Positions 1 through 6,175 of a stretch of DNA of 8,288 nucleotides are shown here, one piece after another. Position numbers and translations under genes: made by a program. This stretch comes from an uncultured Mucilaginibacter sp. (GTDB lineage Bacteria > Bacteroidota > Bacteroidia > Sphingobacteriales > Sphingobacteriaceae): assembly GCF_946481715.1 (NCBI RefSeq), contig NZ_CAMLOV010000216.1, positions 1-8,288 on the forward strand, given 5' to 3'. Positions within the stretch are counted from its first letter, which is position 1. Each line of letters starts with the position of its first letter. The notes under the pieces are model-generated. The model did not search any database, was not told where the DNA came from, and saw only the letters and a program-made list of their open reading frames with translations.

Positions 1-436
1 ATCCTTTATTAAATAAACCTTCGGAATACCGCCCTGACCTCCATTTACGAAAAACACTCCCATTTTGTTTCAAATAATTGAGGTCGGCATACAAAATATC
101 CGTTGCATTGGCTGCAAAAGCCGCCTCTATTTCGGTTAAAACATTCGGAAATGCAAATTCGTCGTCTGCATTAAGTATACCCACTACATCGCCGGTTGCC
201 ATGGCAATACCTTTGTTCATGGCATCGTAAATCCCCCGGTCCGGCTCAGATACTACAACCGATACCAGGCTTTTAAAGGTGTTAATGATGTTAACGGTAT
301 CGTCTGTAGAACCTCCGTCAATAATAATATATTCCAAATTGGTGTACTGCTGACCAACAACCGACTGTATGCACCTTGCAATAGTGCTTTCTGCGTTGTA
401 ACAAACAGTAATTACTGATATTTTTAATTGCCCCAC
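1..436 (-). CDS. Family 2 glycosyltransferase, N-terminal 145 residues (3' end outside window)
   Basis: This gene encodes the first part of a cytoplasmic GT-A fold glycosyltransferase, which would transfer a sugar from a nucleotide-sugar donor to a growing glycan. The N-terminal strand ISVITVCYNAE (residues 6-16) is followed by IIIDGGSTDDT (37-47), SEPDRGIYDAMNKGI (63-77) and GDVVGILNADDEF (82-94). The last of these holds the acidic DxD-like metal and donor-binding site. The SEPDxGIYDAMNKGI stretch is typical of WcaE/WcaA-like GT2 enzymes of exopolysaccharide clusters. The reading frame has an in-frame TAA five codons before a GTG, and no ATG lies near the domain start, so GTG at 436-434 is the only sensible start. 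The frame stays open to base 1, so roughly the C-terminal half is missing. It is transcribed divergently from the export genes. The donor sugar cannot be told from sequence. Confidence 0.9.
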   Translation of the reverse strand, partial: MGQLKISVITVCYNAESTIARCIQSVVGQQYTNLEYIIIDGGSTDDTVNIINTFKSLVSVVVSEPDRGIYDAMNKGIAMATGDVVGILNADDEFAFPNVLTEIEAAFAANATDILYADLNYLKQNGSVFRKWRSGRYSEGLFNKG

Positions 437-471
437 CGCCGAAAAATAAAGTTATTTAACCACAAAATATG

Positions 472-479
472 TATTTTTG
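472..479 (+). promoter_or_regulatory. Candidate Bacteroidota -7 promoter element for the export operon
   Basis: TATTTTTG matches the Bacteroidota -7 consensus TAnnTTTG exactly. It lies 42 bases before the ATG at 522, which would give a 5' leader of about 35 nt. No good TTG-type -33 element is visible about 20 bp further upstream, so this rests on one half of the promoter only. It sits in the 85-bp spacer between divergent genes, where a promoter for this strand is expected. An exact match could also arise by chance in AT-rich DNA. Confidence 0.4.
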
Positions 480-521
480 AACTCGCGGCCTAATATATCA
501 AAAACATTGACTGCAAATTTT

Positions 522-1310
522 ATGCGTGTTTTATATTCTATTTGTTTAGTTGTTATAATAGTTATTGCCAGTTCATGCTCTTATAAGCAAAGCCATTTGC
601 TTTTTAAAAATGCAAAGGTATCCAGCGCAACCAATGATAGTTTGCCTCAAACCGCTCTCGCTGTAAAAAGCACCTACCGTATACAGCCCAGGGATGTGCT
701 GCAAATAAGAAACTTACAAAACATTAAGTACATAGTTGACGACCTGCCCTCATCAACATCCGGCGGCGGTGGCGGGTCTGTGTCGCAAGGGCAAACGTTT
801 GAAGTTGACGAAGATGGAATTGTTGCTTTACCTGTAATTGGCCATATTACCGTAGCCGGTTTAACGCGTGTGGAGGCGACAAAAAAAATAGAGGGGCTTT
901 ACCGTACAGAATTATTGAAAGACCCTATTTTAGAATTGAAAGTGGTAAATTTAAAGGTAACTTTATTTGGCGAGGCTGCTGCTCAGGGTAATTTCCCCTT
1001 GGTAAAAGACAATACTACACTGGTTGAATTGATTGGACAGGCAGGAGGACTTACGACTAATGCCAACGAAAAAAACATTAAGATTATTAGAGGGACAGGG
1101 CAGCAGAAGACGGTGGTAGAGGTTGATTTAGGAGATGTAAACTCAATATCAGATCCCAGGACGATATTGCAAAACGGAGATATTATCTATATTGCTCAAA
1201 ATAAAAGGGCTATCAGGAACGATAAGTTACAAAATTTAAACACCTTTATACAGCCGGCATTAATTTTACTTAATACCGCCCTGATTTTCATTACGCTTAC
1301 AAAGTTATAA
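522..1310 (+). CDS. wza: Wza-type polysaccharide export outer-membrane lipoprotein
   Basis: The predicted 262-residue protein should form the outer-membrane exit channel for a surface polysaccharide. Starting at ATG 522, it opens with a textbook lipoprotein signal: Met-Arg, a hydrophobic stretch, then the lipobox ASSC with Cys19 as the lipidated residue. A Poly_export domain follows (YRIQPRDVLQIRNLQ, and later DEDGIVALPVIGHITVAGLT). Next come one SLBB-type domain (VTLFGEAAAQGNFPL through DIIYIA) and a hydrophobic C-terminal segment (PALILLNTALIFITL) that could span the outer membrane, as the C-terminal helix does in E. coli Wza. It is shorter than E. coli Wza (about 380 residues) and has one SLBB domain rather than two, which as I recall is usual in Bacteroidota. 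An in-frame TTG at 477 would extend it by 15 residues but overlaps the putative -7 box and would bury the signal peptide. A run of five Gly lies in the Poly_export domain. Its stop codon shares a base with the next gene's start. Confidence 0.92.
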   Translation: MRVLYSICLVVIIVIASSCSYKQSHLLFKNAKVSSATNDSLPQTALAVKSTYRIQPRDVLQIRNLQNIKYIVDDLPSSTSGGGGGSVSQGQTFEVDEDGIVALPVIGHITVAGLTRVEATKKIEGLYRTELLKDPILELKVVNLKVTLFGEAAAQGNFPLVKDNTTLVELIGQAGGLTTNANEKNIKIIRGTGQQKTVVEVDLGDVNSISDPRTILQNGDIIYIAQNKRAIRNDKLQNLNTFIQPALILLNTALIFITLTKL

Positions 1311-3733
1311 TGGAAGAAACGGAGAATCTTCAGAAAAAACTTCCCAATCAGGAGGTTGACTATTTTAAAATCGGCAAAATATTAATTAGCAGGTGGTATT
1401 GGGTTGCCGGTTCTTTGGCTGTTTTTATATTATGGTCATACATTTACGTATGGTACACCCCAAAGACCTATGCTACCGGGGGCATTATGAAACTGGAGGA
1501 AAAAAAAACAGAGTTGGGCGACCTCTCCAACGTTCTTACAACTTCCGACAGGGGGCCTGCCAGGATACAAAGCGAAACATCGGTTTTACAAAGCCAGGCT
1601 GTTATTTTAAATGCCATAAAAGATCTTAACTATCCTATAAGCTTTTATGTAGAAGGGCGTGTGCGTACCAGCGAATTGTATCCTCAAAAACCGCTTGTCA
1701 TAGAAAAACTACAGTTCGATAGTTTAAACTTTTACCGCGACATTGTATCGTACAAGCCAATAAACCAAAACAGCTTTACACTTACATACAAAAACGCCGG
1801 CAAGGAGGTAACAAAAAACTACCGATACAATAGCGCGGTAAACCTGGGGCAAACTACCTTTTTGATAAGGTACCCGGGCGATATTAATAAAAGCTCGGTA
1901 ATATTGTTCAAATTCAATGCGCCCGAAGATTTCATTTGGCGCATTCGCGGTGGCTTACGCGCAGCCGAAACTGCAAAAAACTCAAATGTGCTGGCCGTCC
2001 AGATGACGGATGCCAACCCACAATTTGCGGCAGACGCACTTAATGCCGTAATGAATGAGTATCTGATTTATGACCGCAACCGCAAAACACAATCGGCTAC
2101 TCAGATGATCGATTTTATCGATAGCCAGTTAAAATACCTTTCAACCGAAGTAAAGGGCTCCGAAAAATCGATACAAACATTCCGCCAAAAAAACCGATTA
2201 ATGGAGGTTAGTGCTGCAGCCAACGAGGCATTAGGTAAAGCCAAGGAACTGGAAGCACAACAAGCAATTTTAAAATTACAACTACTGGCCGTTGATGATG
2301 TAAGACAGAAAATTAGTAAAGAGAAAAACGACGTAAACCTCAATTTCGATTCGGGCAGTGGCCTGGTCGACCCCGGCCTGGGTTCTCTAATTACCAAGTT
2401 AGATAACCTGATAGATGAGCGTACAGCCCTACTGCGAACTTATAATTATAATTCGGCACCTGTACAAAACATCAATAAAAACATCCTTGCCATAAAAAAC
2501 TCGGCTTTAATAAGCTTAAACGCTACCGCCGCTACCATAAAACGAAATTCAGATTATCTATCGGCACAGCTTTCGCAGGTAAATCAGCAAATATCAACCT
2601 TCCCCCGCGCGGAAAGCGAATTGATAAGCCTTCGGCGCGATTTTGAGATCAACGACAAAGTATATTCGTTCCTGTCAGAAAAAAAGCTTGAAGCTCAGAT
2701 TACCCGATCTGGCATATTACCGGGGGCAACTATTATAGAAAGAGCACAACCCAACTATTCACCGGTATCTCCTGATGAGCACGATATACACCGTACTGCA
2801 ATCATTTTTGGCTTGGTAACTGGCTTAGGGCTTATCATATTAATAAGGATATTAAACCCCTATATTTTTGATAAAGAAACAATTGAGAGCCTTACCACAA
2901 TTCCGATTATCGGAGTGATCAGGAAATTCCCGGAGCAGCTTGACGATGACAACTCGCAGGTACTGGCCATAAGCAGGCCTAAATCTATCTTCGCCGAATC
3001 GGTGCGATCGGTCCGTACCAATTTAAATTTTATAGCATCAGAAAAGCAGAGTAAAGTTATTTGCATAACGTCAGAGGTAGCCGGCGAAGGGAAATCATTC
3101 GTAGCAGTTAACTTATCCAGCACCTTATCCTTAATTGATAAAAAGGTTGTTTTAATTGCGGGCGATTTGCGGCGCTCTAAACTTCATAAAACGTTTAGGG
3201 TGCCTAATGATACCGGACTTAGCACCTACCTGGCACATCAAAGTTCGCTTAACGATATAATACTTCATTCACCGCAGGAAAACCTCGACTTTATCATATC
3301 GGGCCCCGTGCCGCCTAACCCTTCTGAGTTGTTGCATACCGAAAGGATGAAGGAACTTATAGCAGAACTGCGTTTAAAGTACGATATCATCATGATAGAT
3401 ACCGCACCTATAGGGTTGGTGTCTGATGCCATCCCCTTAATTCGGATGAGCGATATTAATATTTTTGTTATACGGTCGGGTAAATCTAAATACTACTCTG
3501 CAACCATACCGCAACGGATTGCACAGGAATACCATCTTGATAACACGGTAATTGTATTAAATGCTTTTGCCGAAGACCTTTTACACTCCAGGTATTATAC
3601 CACCAAATTTACGGGAGATTATAGTACAAGATATTATTATTATTCTGACTATAGCGGAGGGTATGAGTCATCTGGATATTACATTGATGACGAAAAGAAA
3701 AAATGGTGGAATTTAAAACGTTGGTTTAAATAA
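1310..3733 (+). CDS. wzc: Wzc-type polysaccharide co-polymerase / BY-kinase (tyrosine autokinase)
   Basis: This 807-residue inner-membrane protein is expected to control polysaccharide length and export, pairing with the Wza channel encoded just upstream (TAATG overlap, so probably translationally coupled). Order of parts: a short cytoplasmic N terminus, TM1 (about 29-49), a Wzz-type periplasmic domain, a long helical region (about 265-440), a GNVR-like segment (about 446-470), a Pro-rich motif before TM2 (about 496-516), then a cytoplasmic P-loop kinase. The kinase has Walker A SEVAGEGKS with Lys595, a Walker A'-like IAGDLRR with Asp619, and Walker B IMIDTAP with Asp697. The tail carries 11 Tyr between 762 and 791, the usual autophosphorylation cluster, then a basic Trp-rich end. 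One oddity is Ala617, which replaces the first Asp of the DxD Walker A' motif of proteobacterial and staphylococcal BY-kinases. I believe this also occurs in other Bacteroidota homologues, but it needs an alignment. A run of nine A lies at 1500-1508. The fused (single-chain) architecture is intact. Confidence 0.94.
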   Translation: MEETENLQKKLPNQEVDYFKIGKILISRWYWVAGSLAVFILWSYIYVWYTPKTYATGGIMKLEEKKTELGDLSNVLTTSDRGPARIQSETSVLQSQAVILNAIKDLNYPISFYVEGRVRTSELYPQKPLVIEKLQFDSLNFYRDIVSYKPINQNSFTLTYKNAGKEVTKNYRYNSAVNLGQTTFLIRYPGDINKSSVILFKFNAPEDFIWRIRGGLRAAETAKNSNVLAVQMTDANPQFAADALNAVMNEYLIYDRNRKTQSATQMIDFIDSQLKYLSTEVKGSEKSIQTFRQKNRLMEVSAAANEALGKAKELEAQQAILKLQLLAVDDVRQKISKEKNDVNLNFDSGSGLVDPGLGSLITKLDNLIDERTALLRTYNYNSAPVQNINKNILAIKNSALISLNATAATIKRNSDYLSAQLSQVNQQISTFPRAESELISLRRDFEINDKVYSFLSEKKLEAQITRSGILPGATIIERAQPNYSPVSPDEHDIHRTAIIFGLVTGLGLIILIRILNPYIFDKETIESLTTIPIIGVIRKFPEQLDDDNSQVLAISRPKSIFAESVRSVRTNLNFIASEKQSKVICITSEVAGEGKSFVAVNLSSTLSLIDKKVVLIAGDLRRSKLHKTFRVPNDTGLSTYLAHQSSLNDIILHSPQENLDFIISGPVPPNPSELLHTERMKELIAELRLKYDIIMIDTAPIGLVSDAIPLIRMSDINIFVIRSGKSKYYSATIPQRIAQEYHLDNTVIVLNAFAEDLLHSRYYTTKFTGDYSTRYYYYSDYSGGYESSGYYIDDEKKKWWNLKRWFK
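3632..3643 (+). repeat. Four TAT codons in tandem inside the tyrosine tail of wzc
   Basis: Four consecutive TAT codons encode Tyr775-778. Because the unit is three bases, slippage would add or remove Tyr residues without breaking the frame. It is the densest part of the C-terminal tyrosine cluster. It may simply reflect AT-biased codon use. Confidence 0.6.
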
Positions 3734-3752
3734 TAGGGTTATTTTTACTTAT

Positions 3753-4268
3753 ATGGCTCCGAATAAGAACACAACGGGCCTTAAATGGTATCCGGTATAT
3801 ACCCATGCCCGAGCAGAAAAAAAAGCATATACCACTTTAACGGCAAAGGGAATTGAGGCCTACTTACCCCTTCAAAGGAGGTTAAAGCAATGGAGCGACA
3901 GGAAGAAATGGGTAGAAGAACCCCTTATAAAATCGTATGTTTTTGTACATGTTGCCGATAATGCACTAGCGGAAGTTTTAATGACCAAAGGGATAGCCCG
4001 ATTTATATATTTTTCGGGCGAGGTAACATCCATGCCCGATAAGCAAATTGAAGAGTTAAAATTACTTATGGCAAGTTCGCTTGAACTTGAAGTTACAGAA
4101 GAAAATTTACAACCCGGAGAAAAAATAAAGATTAAAGCAGGCCCATTGAAGGGGTTAACAGGCGAGATGATTGCCTATCGCTCTCAAAAACAATTATTGT
4201 TGCGCTTAGAAAGCCTTGGCTGCTCTATAATAGTAAATGTGGCGGCCGCCTTTATAAACAGGTATTAA
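3753..4268 (+). CDS. UpxY-family NusG-like transcription antiterminator
   Basis: The 171-residue protein is a NusG paralogue of the kind that, in Bacteroides capsule loci (UpxY), binds elongating RNA polymerase and keeps it from terminating early in its own polysaccharide operon. The NGN domain opens with KWYPVYTHARAEKKA (11-25), followed by IEAYLPLQRRLKQWSDRKK (34-52) and the strand KSYVFVHV (60-67). A KOW motif follows at about 120-146 (LQPGEKIKIKAGPLKGLTGE). Length is near the 160-190 residues usual for the family. The distance of 19 nt from the Wzc stop suggests co-transcription with the export genes. UpxY genes usually come first in their operon, while this one is third, before the biosynthetic genes. 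No clear Shine-Dalgarno sequence precedes the ATG. It could equally be called RfaH-like or LoaP-like; I infer UpxY from lineage and context. Confidence 0.9.
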   Translation: MAPNKNTTGLKWYPVYTHARAEKKAYTTLTAKGIEAYLPLQRRLKQWSDRKKWVEEPLIKSYVFVHVADNALAEVLMTKGIARFIYFSGEVTSMPDKQIEELKLLMASSLELEVTEENLQPGEKIKIKAGPLKGLTGEMIAYRSQKQLLLRLESLGCSIIVNVAAAFINRY

Positions 4269-4273
4269 ATTTG
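4266..4273 (+). promoter_or_regulatory. Candidate -7 promoter element before the asparagine synthase gene
   Basis: TAAATTTG matches TAnnTTTG exactly and overlaps the stop codon of the antiterminator gene. Transcription would begin near 4280, giving a leader of about 110 nt for the gene at 4391. No convincing TTG-type -33 box is seen at the right distance upstream. A weaker alternative lies downstream (TTG at 4312, TAAGTTG at 4335, 20 bases apart). The 122-bp gap is the longest between same-strand genes here, which makes an internal promoter plausible but unproven. Confidence 0.3.
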
Positions 4274-4280
4274 CCATAAG

Positions 4281-4313
4281 AATTCATCGGTTACGTGTCA
4301 TACGTACTGAATT
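4281..4313 (+). other. Imperfect hairpin in the spacer after the antiterminator gene
   Basis: AATTCA (4281-4286) pairs with TGAATT (4308-4313), and inside it TACGT (4292-4296) pairs with ACGTA (4302-4306) around a 5-base loop. A 5-by-1 internal loop separates the two stems. No run of T follows, so it does not look like an intrinsic terminator. It begins just where a transcript from the candidate promoter at 4266 would start. It could be a leader element, a protein-binding palindrome or chance. The rest of the 4269-4390 spacer shows nothing else I can support. Confidence 0.35.
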
Positions 4314-4390
4314 GTTAAAACCATTAATTATCAATAAGTTGCGATTAAACCATGTAACTTACGGGGCGAAGCTGTGCCTCAGCAAATAAA

Positions 4391-6175
4391 ATGTGCCGGA
4401 TAGCAGGAATAGTTTCTGAAAAGTTTGATACCAGGCTGACGAAGGCGATGGTGGGCACCATGTGCAATGCAATGGAACATGGGGGCCCTGATGATGCAGG
4501 AATTTTTGAAGATTGCGAGCAACAGCTTGTTTTTGGGCATCGCAGGCTCTCTATTATCGACCTGAGCTCAAACGGGCACCAGCCTATGGCTGATGTAGCC
4601 CAAAGAGCATGGATAACCTTCAACGGAGAGATATATAATTACCGTGAGATTAAAAACACCCTGCAACAACTGGGCATTAGTTTTATATCAGGAACCGACA
4701 CAGAGGTTATTTTACAGGCCTACTTATACTGGGGTGCTGCATCATTCAATATGCTTAAAGGGATGTTTGCATTTGCTTTGTACGATACCATAAAAGCGGA
4801 AGTTTACCTCGTGAGGGATTCCAGTGGTATTAAACCCCTTTACTATTCTGCGGAACAAGGCCAGCTCATTTTCGCCTCAGAAATAAAAGCCTTCAAAGCC
4901 GCGGGCATTGCCGACGAAAAGGAGGAACGGTGGCCGGTGTGGCTGCTTGCTTACGGGCACATCCCCGAGCCATTTACCACTTTAAAAAATGTGTTCAGCC
5001 TTCCTAAGGGCCATTATTTGCGATGGCAAAAAAACAAAGGGCAAGCTATTTTCAGTTATGTTGAAACCATCACAAATACCATTATATCGGATAGTTACCT
5101 CGCTCAATCAGAAATTCACAAAAGTTTAAAAGATGCCGTAAAGAGGCAGCTTATTTCCGATGCCCCTATCGGGGTTTTTTTAAGCGGAGGTATCGATTCG
5201 TCTATCCTATCGCTACTGGCCAACGAGGAGCAAGCGCAGTTATTGAAAACGATATCGATATACTTCGACGAAAAACTATACGACGAACGCCAATACCAAA
5301 ACGCCGTACTGAAAACCACGGGCGCACAAAACTTTAAGCACCTGGTAAAAGAAGAAGATTTCGCAGCTCACTTTCCCGCGATTATGAAAGCCATGGATAT
5401 GCCCACTACCGATGGCATAAATTCTTGGTTTATCAGCAAATATGCTCATGAAAATGGGCTGAAAGCGGTATTATCCGGTGTTGGTGCGGATGAGCTTTTT
5501 GGTGGCTACCCTTCATTCGCACGGATACACCTCATCAAATACCTCAGAAAAATACCTAAGGCTCTGTTGAGAAAAGCGAATGTTATTGAAATTAATAATT
5601 ATAAACGGCTTGCCTACCTCGCATACACCCATCCGATGGCAGATTACCTGTTTTTAAGGGGGTTATTTGCGCCGGCCGACATAGCAAAAATTGTTGACAT
5701 CGATGAAGGCCAGTTAATTGATATACTGTTTGGTACCAATGCATTCCCTGCTTTAGGGGCCTATGATGGCTTGCATGCATCATGGTTCGAGACCAACCTT
5801 TATATGCAAAACCAATTGCTAAGGGATACTGATGTAATGAGCATGAGCCACGGGCTGGAAGTTCGCGTTCCGTTCTTAGATGAAGATTTCCGGCAGCTTA
5901 CACAACGGGTAGACCCGAAGCTCAAGTTTACAAATATTCAACCGAAAAAAATCCTAATAGATAGTTTTAAAGCTGCTTTACCTGAAATTGTTTGGAACAG
6001 ACCTAAAATGGGCTTCTCCTTTCCATTGCAGCAGTGGATGAAGAACAATAACAGTATAGCCGATGAAGGTTATTACAATGGGCAATTTGCCAAAAAAAAT
6101 ATAAAAAAATTCAAAACGGGGCATTCGCATTGGTCAAAGGCTTTTGCATTGTATCAAATCCAGGGGCATGTCTAA
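4391..6175 (+). CDS. asnB: Asparagine synthase (glutamine-hydrolysing) homologue in a polysaccharide cluster
   Basis: The 594-residue protein has the two-domain architecture of AsnB, which uses ammonia from glutamine to amidate an ATP-activated carboxylate (aspartate in the classical reaction). The N-terminal class II glutaminase begins Met-Cys2, the nucleophile exposed when Met is removed, which fixes the start. It contains HRRLSIIDL (50-58), NGEIYN (78-83) and SGTDTE (100-105). The synthetase domain has the pyrophosphate loop SGGIDSS (265-271), GADELFGG (365-372) and SMSHGLEVRVPFLD (484-497), so both halves look functional. One difference is that the usual HRGPD reads H30-GGPD, so Arg30 of E. 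coli AsnB (numbered without Met) is Gly. AsnB homologues are frequent in exopolysaccharide loci, where some amidate uronic acids or amino-acid substituents; the substrate here is unknown. It follows a 122-bp gap and overlaps the next gene by 8 nt. Confidence 0.92.
   Translation: MCRIAGIVSEKFDTRLTKAMVGTMCNAMEHGGPDDAGIFEDCEQQLVFGHRRLSIIDLSSNGHQPMADVAQRAWITFNGEIYNYREIKNTLQQLGISFISGTDTEVILQAYLYWGAASFNMLKGMFAFALYDTIKAEVYLVRDSSGIKPLYYSAEQGQLIFASEIKAFKAAGIADEKEERWPVWLLAYGHIPEPFTTLKNVFSLPKGHYLRWQKNKGQAIFSYVETITNTIISDSYLAQSEIHKSLKDAVKRQLISDAPIGVFLSGGIDSSILSLLANEEQAQLLKTISIYFDEKLYDERQYQNAVLKTTGAQNFKHLVKEEDFAAHFPAIMKAMDMPTTDGINSWFISKYAHENGLKAVLSGVGADELFGGYPSFARIHLIKYLRKIPKALLRKANVIEINNYKRLAYLAYTHPMADYLFLRGLFAPADIAKIVDIDEGQLIDILFGTNAFPALGAYDGLHASWFETNLYMQNQLLRDTDVMSMSHGLEVRVPFLDEDFRQLTQRVDPKLKFTNIQPKKILIDSFKAALPEIVWNRPKMGFSFPLQQWMKNNNSIADEGYYNGQFAKKNIKKFKTGHSHWSKAFALYQIQGHV

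Noticed and set aside
477..521. TTG start at 477 giving 15 extra residues to the Wza-type protein
   Set aside because: It overlaps the candidate -7 promoter word and would place a polar stretch before a perfect lipoprotein signal peptide that begins at ATG 522.
1393..1629. Small open frame inside wzc on the same strand
   Set aside because: It lies wholly within a well-supported kinase gene, has no recognisable domain and reads as a shadow frame.
4281..4320. The spacer hairpin as an intrinsic terminator
   Set aside because: The stems are AT-rich, interrupted, and not followed by a T-run.
4312..4341. TTG plus TAAGTTG with 20-bp spacing as a promoter for asnB
   Set aside because: The -7 part deviates from TAnnTTTG. 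I keep it only as a weaker alternative to the exact word at 4266.
4371..4383. GCTG/CAGC mini-hairpin just before the asnB start
   Set aside because: A 4-bp stem is too short to distinguish from chance.
4345..4623. Minus-strand open frame covering the spacer and the start of asnB
   Set aside because: It is antisense to the conserved glutaminase domain, low in recognisable features and typical of a shadow frame.
6144..6167. TTG start at 6144 for the GT4 protein
   Set aside because: The conserved first beta strand and GGIQK loop follow directly after ATG 6168. The upstream eight codons add nothing recognisable.
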